Assembly: GCA_023393375.1 (NCBI GenBank)
Contig: JAEWLI010000030.1
Location: forward strand, 1-19,682
Direction: 5' to 3'
Length of the DNA stretch: 19,682 bases
Source of the DNA: Bacteroidota bacterium
GTDB lineage: Bacteria; Bacteroidota; Bacteroidia; Cytophagales; Cyclobacteriaceae
A model generated the notes under the pieces. It saw only the letters and a program-made list of their open reading frames with translations, made no database searches and had not been told where the DNA came from. Made by a program: the position numbers and the translations under genes. Shown here one piece after another: positions 13,178-19,682 of the stretch (position 1 is the stretch's first letter; every line of letters starts with the position of its first letter).

Positions 13178-15811
13178 ATGAAGAAATATTATTTAGTATT
13201 GGCTTTTGTGTCAGTGATTGGGGCAAATGCTTTTGCACAATCCGGTTTTCCTTTTCAGAATCCTGACCTTTCCATTGAGGAGCGGGTAAACGATCTTGTA
13301 GCCCGATTAACCATTCAGGAAAAAATTGACCAATTATTGGACGATGCACCAGCTATTGAAAGATTGGGTGTTCCCAAATATGTATGGTGGAATGAAGCTT
13401 TACATGGAGTGGCACGTGCAGGTTATGCCACTGTTTTTCCACAATCCATCTCCATAGCCGCATCGTGGAACAAAGACCTTGTATTTGATGTTGCATCCGT
13501 GATTTCTGATGAAGCCCGTGCCAAACACCATGAATATGTAAGAAGAGGCCAACGGTATATTTATCAGGGCTTGACCATGTGGTCACCCAATATCAATATT
13601 TTTCGTGATCCACGCTGGGGTCGTGGCCATGAAACGTACGGTGAAGATCCTTACCTGACAGGGCAGCTTGGATTACAATTTGTTCGCGGCCTTCAGGGCG
13701 ATGATGAAAAATATTTTAAAGTAATAGCAACTGCCAAACATTATGCTGTGCATTCAGGCCCCGAACCTTTACGCCATGAGTTTGATGTGGATGTAAGCGA
13801 ACGAGACCTGCATGAAACTTATCTGCCCGCTTTCCGAACGCTCGTAGTAGATGGAGAAGTATATTCTGTTATGTGTGCCTATAATCGCTTCAGGGGAGAG
13901 CCTGCTTGTGCCAGTCCTCAATTGTTTAAAATCCTTAGGGAGGACTGGAACTTTGACGGATACATGGTTTCAGACTGTGGTGCCATACGGGATTTCTGGC
14001 ATGACCATAAGGTAGTGCCTGATGCAAAAGCAGCAGCTGCGTTGGCCGTTGAAGAAGGTTGCGACTTAAATTGCGGAGAAACTTATCGATCCCTTGGTGA
14101 AGCACTCGAAGCTGGATTAGTTACCGAGGAAGCTATAAACGTTGCAGTAAAAAGGTTATTTACCGCAAGGTTCAGGTTGGGTATGTTCGATCCTGTGGAA
14201 ATGGTGAAATATGCACAAATCCCATTTTCAGTCAATAACAATTCCGCTCACGATGTATTGGCGCGAAATGCTGCCCGTGAAAGCATTGTGCTCCTGAAAA
14301 ATGATAATCAGACTTTACCATTATCAAAATCGCTAAAAACAGTGGCGGTGATCGGGCCAAATGCGGATGATGTGCAGTCTTTATGGGGCAACTATAATGG
14401 CATTCCGATCGATCCGGTTACGGTCTTGAAAGGGGTTAGAAACAAGCTTTCCCCTCAGGCTGAAATACTTTATGCTCAAGGCAGCCATTTGGCAGATGGT
14501 ATTCCTGCTATGAAACCCATACCTTCCATTTATCTACAAACTCCAGAAGGGCATCAGGGAATAAAAGGGGAATATTTTAACAATCTTGATTGGGAAGGTG
14601 AGCCACTAATTACCCGGGTTGATGATAATATTGATTTTAGTTGGGACATAAATACCCCTGATCCGCGTTTGCAAACAGGTAATTTTAGTATACGCTGGAC
14701 AGGGTATGTTGTACCTCCAAAAACAGGAACATATTATTTCATTGATTGGGGAAAACCTTTTATGGAGAGTTCTATTTCTGATGAATTGAGACTTGGTGGT
14801 GACCGTCGTCATCGTGCCAAAATGGAAGGTGATAAAATAGAGCTGGAAGCTGGGAAAAAATATAAAATAGAAGTACTTTATAAGAATTATTATGGCGATG
14901 CAAAAGCCAGTTTGATGTGGAGTGTTCCACAGGAAAACATGTTGGAAGAAGCAATTGAAATAGCCAATAAGGCTGATGTGGTTATTTTATCATTAGGGTT
15001 AAATGAGCGGTTGGAAGGTGAAGAAATGAGTGTTGATGTGGAAGGTTTTGATGGTGGTGACCGTGTTAGCCTTAATCTGCCAGAAAACCAGGTAGAACTG
15101 ATGAAAGCTGTGGTGGCTACCGGGAAACCTGTAGTTTTAGTATTGATCAATGGTAGCGCATTATCAATCAATTGGGCGGCCGAAAACATACCTGCCATTC
15201 TAACTGCCGGATACCCCGGCCAGCAAGGTGGAAATGCCATCGCTGATGTGATATTTGGTGATTATAACCCTGCGGGAAGACTTCCAGTGACCTATTATCA
15301 ATCGGTAGAGCAATTACCGGATTTTGAAAATTACGACATGGAAGGACGTACCTATCGATACTTCCGCCAGCAACCTTTGTATCCATTCGGATATGGATTA
15401 AGCTTTACCAGCTTCAGTTACAGTAATTTACAAATACCATCCAATATTCCCACAAACCAACCAGTGAAGGTTTCAGTTGATGTGACCAATACAGGTGATT
15501 TTGATGGAGATGAAGTGGTCCAACTTTACATTTCAGATGAAAAAGCTTCCACACCCCGACCCATCAGGCAATTGGAAGCTTTTGAACGGGTACATTTGAA
15601 AAAAGGTGAAACTAAAACCATAAGTTTTACTTTGGAACCACGTCAGTTATCCATGATCAATAAAAAAAATCAAAGAGTGATTGAACCCGGGTGGTTTACG
15701 GTTTCAGTAGGTGGTGAGCAGCCAGGATTTTCTGGTCAACAAGATGCATCAACCACCACGACAGTGTCGGGCAGGATGAGGCTCACTGGTAAAATGATTT
15801 CGATAGAATAG
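13178..15811 (+). CDS. Glycoside hydrolase family 3 enzyme with PA14 insert (beta-glucosidase/beta-xylosidase type), secreted
   Basis: 877 residues from the ATG at 13178, chosen because it begins a perfect signal peptide (MKKYYLVLAFVSVIGANAFA, cleavage before QS). The GH3 N-terminal barrel covers about 30-335, with WWNEALHGVARAG, SPNINIFRDPRWGRGHETYG, AKHYAVHSG and VSDCGAI, whose Asp266 is the nucleophile. The GH3 C-terminal alpha/beta domain is split by a PA14 domain at about 461-583 (GEYFNNLDWEG to ASLMWSVP). A fibronectin III-like domain ends the protein (about 755-850). This layout is known from Bacteroidota xylosidases and glucosidases of xylan or glucan breakdown; YVWWNEALHGVA is more usual in the beta-xylosidase branch. 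It acts in the periplasm on oligosaccharides. No SusC/SusD pair is nearby. Confidence 0.93.
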   Translation: MKKYYLVLAFVSVIGANAFAQSGFPFQNPDLSIEERVNDLVARLTIQEKIDQLLDDAPAIERLGVPKYVWWNEALHGVARAGYATVFPQSISIAASWNKDLVFDVASVISDEARAKHHEYVRRGQRYIYQGLTMWSPNINIFRDPRWGRGHETYGEDPYLTGQLGLQFVRGLQGDDEKYFKVIATAKHYAVHSGPEPLRHEFDVDVSERDLHETYLPAFRTLVVDGEVYSVMCAYNRFRGEPACASPQLFKILREDWNFDGYMVSDCGAIRDFWHDHKVVPDAKAAAALAVEEGCDLNCGETYRSLGEALEAGLVTEEAINVAVKRLFTARFRLGMFDPVEMVKYAQIPFSVNNNSAHDVLARNAARESIVLLKNDNQTLPLSKSLKTVAVIGPNADDVQSLWGNYNGIPIDPVTVLKGVRNKLSPQAEILYAQGSHLADGIPAMKPIPSIYLQTPEGHQGIKGEYFNNLDWEGEPLITRVDDNIDFSWDINTPDPRLQTGNFSIRWTGYVVPPKTGTYYFIDWGKPFMESSISDELRLGGDRRHRAKMEGDKIELEAGKKYKIEVLYKNYYGDAKASLMWSVPQENMLEEAIEIANKADVVILSLGLNERLEGEEMSVDVEGFDGGDRVSLNLPENQVELMKAVVATGKPVVLVLINGSALSINWAAENIPAILTAGYPGQQGGNAIADVIFGDYNPAGRLPVTYYQSVEQLPDFENYDMEGRTYRYFRQQPLYPFGYGLSFTSFSYSNLQIPSNIPTNQPVKVSVDVTNTGDFDGDEVVQLYISDEKASTPRPIRQLEAFERVHLKKGETKTISFTLEPRQLSMINKKNQRVIEPGWFTVSVGGEQPGFSGQQDASTTTTVSGRMRLTGKMISIE

Positions 15812-15837
15812 GAGATTAACAGATAGTGAAGGATAAG

Positions 15838-15975
15838 TAAATTCCTGTATCAAGAATGCTAATTGATACAGGAATTTTTTCTGACTTTATTATTCATATT
15901 TTTAAAACTTAAAATGTACCTTAAAAGCTAACTGTTTGGGTATCCTGGGTGATCCAGAAATATAATTAGCCTATC
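15838..15975. repeat. 138-bp direct repeat, copy 1: terminator hairpin plus 3' end of an outer-membrane barrel gene
   Basis: This segment matches 16381-16518 over 138 bases with 7 differences, four of them in the hairpin loop. On the minus strand, 15970-15902 encodes 22 residues, ANYISGSPRIPKQLAF followed by KVHFKF and stop. This is the closing strand of a TonB-dependent receptor-like beta-barrel with the terminal Phe needed for outer-membrane insertion. An in-frame TAG stands right before it, so no more of the gene remains. The sequences on both sides of the two copies are unrelated. Confidence 0.8.
15839..15880 (+). terminator. Rho-independent terminator after the GH3 gene
   Basis: aaattcctgtatca (15839-15852) and tgatacaggaattt (15864-15877) form a perfect 14-pair stem with an 11-base loop, followed by more T. 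It lies 28 bases after the GH3 stop. The A-run on the other side lets it work, less well, on the minus strand too. Confidence 0.85.
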
Positions 15976-16137
15976 GGATGTTCTTTGAAAATAGCTCCAA
16001 CCAGCCACTCTAAATTTTTGCATATACCTCCTATATACGAATACAGTTCATCCTCTATTATTTCATCGATTAATTGCATCCTGTTTTTTGGTGCTGTAAA
16101 TAATATGGATATAATTTTTTACTAGAGATTGTGGCAT
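15976..16137 (-). pseudogene. 5' fragment of an IS200-like / REP-associated tyrosine transposase, frameshifted
   Basis: From an ATG at 16137 the minus strand reads MPQSLVKNYIHIIYSTK, then goes out of frame at a run of six A (16089-16084). In the next frame it continues NRMQLIDEIIEDELYSYIGG, ICKNLEW and ends at the repeat boundary. The two parts together match the N-terminus of Y1 (IS200-type, REP-associated) transposases, in which one fewer A would restore the frame. The catalytic HUH and Tyr parts are missing. It is a dead relic. Confidence 0.7.
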
Positions 16138-16159
16138 TTTTTTAAATTTATCAGATTAC

Positions 16160-16238
16160 GCCCATTCAGGGCTTAAATTCCACGAAACATCATTACTCAG
16201 GGCTACACCCTGAGCTGTTGATGATGCTCCTTTGGAGC
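16160..16238. repeat. Cluster of three small palindromes, REP-like
   Basis: gccc-attca-gggc (16160-16172), ctcaggg-ctaca-ccctgag (16196-16214) and gctcc-ttt-ggagc (16226-16238). Such hairpins next to a Y1 transposase start are typical of REP elements that these transposases act on. They lie just upstream of the relic transposase start at 16137. Confidence 0.55.
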
Positions 16239-16380
16239 TTTTATATGTACTAATTTATCAAAAATTACTAAATGAATGTACTGGGCTCACAAGAAACAGA
16301 CATCATATTAAGTATGTGAAAAATGTAGAAAATATAATATGGTTTTTTAAATTGGATATCCTCGTGATGTAGGTAAGGTG

Positions 16381-16518
16381 TAAATTCCTGTATCAGGAGT
16401 GAAAATTGATACAGGAATTTTTTCTGACTTTATTATTCAAATTTTTAAAACTTAAAATGTACCTTGAAAGCTAACTGTTTGGGTATCCTGGGTGATCCAG
16501 AACTATAATTAGCCTATC
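16381..16518. repeat. 138-bp direct repeat, copy 2
   Basis: Second copy of the unit at 15838-15975. The minus-strand peptide (16513-16445) is ANYSSGSPRIPKQLAF followed by KVHFKF and stop; it differs from copy 1 by one residue (Ile to Ser), and the same in-frame TAG precedes it. The third-position change in the Phe codon of LAF (ttt/ttc) shows that the copies diverged after duplication. Confidence 0.8.
16382..16423 (+). terminator. Second copy of the terminator hairpin
   Basis: The 14-pair stem (16382-16395 with 16407-16420) is identical to that at 15839, while the loop differs at four positions. T-run follows on the plus strand. No plus-strand gene precedes it; it may still help end transcripts from the minus strand coming out of the chemoreceptor gene. 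Confidence 0.65.
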
Positions 16519-16556
16519 TAAGTTGTACATTTCTAATATTCAGCTTAATAAGTTAT

Positions 16557-16582
16557 CCGCGTCCGACCCGCGTCCGACCCGC
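16557..16582. repeat. 11-bp tandem repeat
   Basis: ccgcgtccgac occurs twice head to tail (16557-16567, 16568-16578), followed by a partial third unit ccgc. It is GC-rich inside AT-rich DNA, between the repeat copy 2 and the chemoreceptor stop codon. Confidence 0.6.
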
Positions 16583-16635
16583 TCTTAATTCGCGTTCGAG
16601 AAGCCTTTTAATATTATAGGATTTTTTTAATGGCT

Positions 16636-18633
16636 TTAAAACTTAATAAAATCATGAGATTCCTGAGTGAATGGAGATTTACTTGCCGTTTCCCTGGCTG
16701 AATCGTAATCAGATCTATGGGTTTTAACATCCACTTTGAAATATTCAATCAATTTTTTAAGGTTAAACGCTTGTTCGGATAGTTCCTCCGAACTGGTGGC
16801 CATTTCTTCCGAAGCTGCTGCATTTTGTTGTGTTACCTGGTTTAGCTGCTGAATAGCCTGATTAACTTGTTCTATGCCATAAGTTTGTTCTTTACTAGCT
16901 GCTGAAATTTCCTTTACCAGTTGGGTCGCTTTTTGAACTTCCGGTGTTATTTTATCCAGATACTCATCAGATAACTCTGCCTGTTGTACACTGGATTTGG
17001 CAAGTGCATTAATTTCTTCCGCGGATGAATGACTTTTCTCGGCCAGTTTTCGTACTTCTGCTGCAACTACAGCAAACCCTCTGCCATGGTCTCCAGCTCT
17101 TGCTGCTTCTACTGCGGCATTCAAAGCCAACAAGTTGGTTTGCCTGGCTATTTCTTCCACGATTTTTATCTTTTCAGCAATTATTTTCATGGCCTCCAAT
17201 GTATTATTTACCGATTCATTGCTTTTCAATACATCACCGGAAATATTGGTCGTCAGGTTTTCCGTAAGCACAGCATGTTCGCTATTTTGAATAGTTATCG
17301 CCGACATTTGTTCAATAGAAGCAGAAACTTCCTCTACAGAAGCTGCTTGTTCGTTAGAGCCCTGTGAAAGTTCCTGGGCACTTGAACTGAGCTGATTACT
17401 GGCCACAGAAATATGATCCGAACTTTGACTGACGTGCTGAATGATTTCCTTGATCTTGTTAGTCATTTCATTTAATGCAACAGTCAATTTTCCTATTTCA
17501 TCATTGGATTTATAAACAAGAGTTGCTGTAAGATCCCCTGATGCTATTTTTTGGGCAAATTTTACACCTTTATCAATTCCTGATTTGATATTTCGGCTGA
17601 TGAGCAAGATGACCAGAAAACTAAATATTAAAGCCAATACACCTGCTATAAAAATCACATTTCTTGACTGGTTTACCAATTGGAAAACTTTGTGTTCGTG
17701 AAAAGCAACACAGATATATGAATCTATTGGTGCATAATACTTGTAGTACAGATATTTTTGTTCACCTTCATTGGCAGGCCATTTATAGCTAATTTTGCCT
17801 TCTTCCTTTTTAGAATTAACCATCTCTCTGAAGAAAACTTCCTCAGAAATATTCTTTCCTTCTGAATCAGGATGAATGATCACTTCACCTTGTTTATCTA
17901 CAATAAAAGGATACCCTGTTTCCAGGTATCTTTTATTATCAAACACATTTTTAAGCTTTCCCAGGTCTTTTTCCCTTATCCCCACATATAATATGCCCTG
18001 CACTTTTCCATTTATCTTTATGGGTTCGTAAGCGGTAAGATAAAAATCATCAACTACAAAAGCCCGACCTTGGTATGTTTGACCCTGCTCAATAGTTTTT
18101 ATCACTGGTGAATGATTAGGTATGTACGTGCCAACTGCCCTGTGGCCTTGTTCATTCATTACGTTTGTAGAAATCCTGAGGTAACCATTGTTTATTTTTT
18201 GAAAAATGGTAGCTGTTTCTATATCATAACCTTTGATTTCGTCTACTAAAGTAAAGTTATTGTGTATTGGAATGCCTTGGAGTTGCCATTCATTTACACT
18301 TACCCATTCTACAGCTCCTGTTTCCTGATTGGTGGCTTGATATTCAATTAATTTATTTGGATTGACCTCAATTTGTCCTTTATTATAAAAAAATTCATTT
18401 GCCAGGTGTAATGACATGTTAACCAATTCCTGGTTCTTACTGATTTCCTTATCTACTAAATTTTGGAGATCTTCAAGTTGTTCTTCCATTCGCACTTCGA
18501 GATCATCCAAAATCCGTGTTTTTTCATAGTTATACAGATAAACACCCATAGCAATAAAAGTTATTGCAATGGCTAAGCCATTATAAATGATCAGTTTTTG
18601 CCCAATTGACAACCCTTGCTTTACATTTTTCAT
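16636..18633 (-). CDS. Methyl-accepting chemotaxis protein with double Cache-type sensor
   Basis: 665 residues. A first membrane segment lies at about 16-32. A periplasmic sensor of some 290 residues follows, with features of the Cache_3-Cache_2 type (VGTYIPNHSPVIKTI, GRAFVVDDFYLTAYEPIKI, ILYVGIREKDL, then GYPFIVDKQGEVIIHPD). The second membrane segment is at about 324-346, then HAMP, and the signalling domain with the hairpin tip RQTNLLALNAAVEAARAGDH and RGFAVVAAEVRKLAEKS at about 495-535. Gln/Glu pairs for methylation appear on both sides. There is no C-terminal CheR-tether pentapeptide. It would pass a small-ligand signal, often an organic acid, to CheA/CheW. No other che gene is in the window. 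Confidence 0.95.
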   Translation of the reverse strand: MKNVKQGLSIGQKLIIYNGLAIAITFIAMGVYLYNYEKTRILDDLEVRMEEQLEDLQNLVDKEISKNQELVNMSLHLANEFFYNKGQIEVNPNKLIEYQATNQETGAVEWVSVNEWQLQGIPIHNNFTLVDEIKGYDIETATIFQKINNGYLRISTNVMNEQGHRAVGTYIPNHSPVIKTIEQGQTYQGRAFVVDDFYLTAYEPIKINGKVQGILYVGIREKDLGKLKNVFDNKRYLETGYPFIVDKQGEVIIHPDSEGKNISEEVFFREMVNSKKEEGKISYKWPANEGEQKYLYYKYYAPIDSYICVAFHEHKVFQLVNQSRNVIFIAGVLALIFSFLVILLISRNIKSGIDKGVKFAQKIASGDLTATLVYKSNDEIGKLTVALNEMTNKIKEIIQHVSQSSDHISVASNQLSSSAQELSQGSNEQAASVEEVSASIEQMSAITIQNSEHAVLTENLTTNISGDVLKSNESVNNTLEAMKIIAEKIKIVEEIARQTNLLALNAAVEAARAGDHGRGFAVVAAEVRKLAEKSHSSAEEINALAKSSVQQAELSDEYLDKITPEVQKATQLVKEISAASKEQTYGIEQVNQAIQQLNQVTQQNAAASEEMATSSEELSEQAFNLKKLIEYFKVDVKTHRSDYDSARETASKSPFTQESHDFIKF

Positions 18634-19155
18634 GCGGCTAATAATTTAGAAATATAAATAATTGAAAAATAACTTTGGAGTTCTGGTTCACAGAACTGAC
18701 TATTTAAAATTGGTTGGTACTGATCTTTATATTCCTTATTTTAAAGGAAACTTTCTCCTTGAATTTTTTGATCAATTAGTCTTTGGGTATGTACTTTGGT
18801 TTGGCCTTTTTATAGTTAGCGCAATAATTGATTACAAATTTCAACTGATACGGTATATTGTAAAACCTATCTGTTAAGAATAAATTACTTGTATAAGAAA
18901 TTTAGAAAATAGTGTTTTTATTGCGGATAATTAATTGGAAATGCCTTTTATTTAGAAGAATTAAATTTATTTAGATAGATAAAATGTGGTTTAACTAATA
19001 TTTCAAAAAATTAACAACATGTTTGATTTCTAATACAAAGACAATTTTTAAATAATATATGGGATGTTGTCTTCTTTAGGAAACTCATCTAAAGTAGTTG
19101 CGTTTTTTTGTGAATCACAAGTGACAAATTTCAAATAAGGTTGGGTAAAAATGTT
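18634..19155. other. AT-rich intergenic stretch
   Basis: No secure gene. A 71-codon plus-strand frame (18662-18877) has only a TTG start; its second half is hydrophobic, but it lacks a ribosome site and a family. On the minus strand, from about 19145 to 19048, an open frame without a start codon ends in TTLDEFPKEDNIPYII; it could be a gene relic. A 13-base palindrome ttgtgaatcacaa lies at 19108-19120. Confidence 0.4.
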
Positions 19156-19464
19156 TTATTTATGTTCCTCGTCTACATAATATTTCCTGATCTTCCTTTT
19201 GACCCTTTGAAACCGGTATATCCCGAAACCTAGAATTATTGGAGCAATAATAATCAGTAGTATCCCGAATTCCCTCATTTGATGAAATATCTCAAGGTAC
19301 AGCACACTTACACCTGTACCTAAAAACACAATTCCGGTCCTGAAGTAGGATAGGAAGGTTCGCTCATTGGCGAGTTTTGTCCTCTCTATGGCCAGCCAGT
19401 CGCGTTTAATTAAGCCTTTTTTTTCTGTTTCCACTAATAGTTTATTGGTTTTTACTGAACACAA
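19156..19464 (-). CDS. DUF202-family small membrane protein
   Basis: Up to 102 residues. The conserved DUF202 signature is RDWLAIERTKLANERTFLSY followed by FRTGI, then two membrane helices (about 43-62 and 69-88) and a basic tail. Members (YidH-like; also the membrane part of yeast VTC proteins) are inner-membrane proteins with no settled role. The frame has no ATG before the signature; TTG at 19464 or GTG at 19434 must be used, unless a frameshift has removed the true start (a TAG stands just upstream). Confidence 0.8.
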   Translation of the reverse strand: MCSVKTNKLLVETEKKGLIKRDWLAIERTKLANERTFLSYFRTGIVFLGTGVSVLYLEIFHQMREFGILLIIIAPIILGFGIYRFQRVKRKIRKYYVDEEHK

Positions 19465-19581
19465 AGATAAGAACTAATTTAAATCCTTTATCAATTAAGG
19501 AGGAATTAACCCCCTGGTTTGTTTTTTACCAGGATAGCGTAATAACCGTGCCGCTCTTACCAATGTTTTATGAAATCCGGA

Positions 19582-19680
19582 TTAGCTGATATTACCACTT
19601 TTAAACACAATGATCCGGTCACCATTGAAACGTCTAAAAATCAGAGGAAAGTTAATCCTAAGAACGTCACCAGCCATTAG
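19582..19680 (-). CDS. Possible 3' end of a gene entering from the right edge
   Basis: The minus strand is open from the edge to a TAA at 19584-19582 and would encode 32 residues with MAGDVLRINFPLIFRRF and GDRIIVFKSGNIS. It includes an ATG at 19677, so it may also be a short chance frame. No family is recognised. Between it and the DUF202 gene there is a weak hairpin (cctggt and accagg). Confidence 0.25.
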   Translation of the reverse strand, partial: LMAGDVLRINFPLIFRRFNGDRIIVFKSGNIS

Positions 19681-19682
19681 GC

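Noticed and set aside
13155..15386. Several minus-strand frames inside the GH3 gene
   Set aside because: They are shadows of a clearly coding plus-strand gene with family motifs along its full length.
15838..16518. Reading the two 138-bp repeats as target-site duplications or att sites of one element
   Set aside because: Target duplications are a few bases long, and IS200-type elements make none. No integrase or recombinase gene lies between the copies.
18662..18877. 71-codon plus-strand frame with a hydrophobic half
   Set aside because: Only a TTG start, no ribosome site and no recognisable family; mentioned only in the intergenic entry.
1..19682. CRISPR array, tRNA or rRNA genes
   Set aside because: No regularly spaced direct repeats with unique spacers and no cloverleaf or rRNA sequence were recognised on reading through.

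Overview
The window looks like a chromosomal stretch from an AT-rich member of the Bacteroidota, most likely a Cytophagales/Cyclobacteriaceae-type marine or soil bacterium. This rests on several signs: clear Shine-Dalgarno sites are mostly missing; TAnnTTTG-type -7 boxes of the Bacteroidota promoter kind occur; protein families and codon use fit (periplasmic GH3 enzyme with PA14 insert, outer-membrane beta-barrel tails ending in Phe, DUF6922/AbiEii pair, membrane LytTR regulator, AraC regulator). No plasmid or phage backbone is visible. It reads as accessory DNA: mostly single genes or gene pairs, with several decayed genes and mobile-element relics between them.

Layout. 1-163 is the 3' end of hisH; no hisA follows. 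About 0.5 kb of DNA with a hairpin element separates it from two toxin-antitoxin modules in tandem on the minus strand: DUF6922-like protein plus AbiEii-type nucleotidyltransferase (2343-1369), then MazE/MazF (1260-695). Next are a small secreted protein, an isochorismatase-family hydrolase, a decayed alpha/beta-hydrolase gene (about 3707-3948) and, on the plus strand, the nucleoside phosphorylase ppnP. A two-gene minus-strand unit follows: a radical SAM protein with an N-terminal B12-binding-like domain, then a sulfotransferase (6483-4289). After a 0.4 kb gap comes a winged-helix/Fic-domain protein (7981-6908). Its start region carries a symmetric array of four half-sites, and its Fic motif has Gln in place of the catalytic His. 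A short, relatively GC-rich segment without an intact gene (about 8090-8330) separates it from a zinc-ribbon membrane protein.

From 9371 a membrane-anchored LytTR regulator and an acyltransferase-3 membrane protein form a plus-strand pair. An AraC regulator and a cupin protein lie on the minus strand, and a large periplasmic GH3 glycosidase diverges from them at 13178. The 0.8 kb gap after GH3 is the most structured non-coding region: two 138-bp direct repeats, about 95% identical, each holding a strong terminator hairpin and the last 22 codons of an outer-membrane beta-barrel gene. They bracket a frameshifted and truncated IS200-like (REP-associated) transposase start with three small palindromes. 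A double-Cache chemoreceptor and a DUF202 membrane protein complete the window.

Likely working units are the two toxin-antitoxin modules, the radical SAM/sulfotransferase pair (modification of an unknown surface or small-molecule substrate), the self-regulated Fic locus, the LytTR/acyltransferase pair, and the AraC-cupin/GH3 divergent region. The best candidates for something undescribed are the Fic locus with its dyad array, the radical SAM/sulfotransferase pair, and the duplicated barrel-tail/terminator unit.
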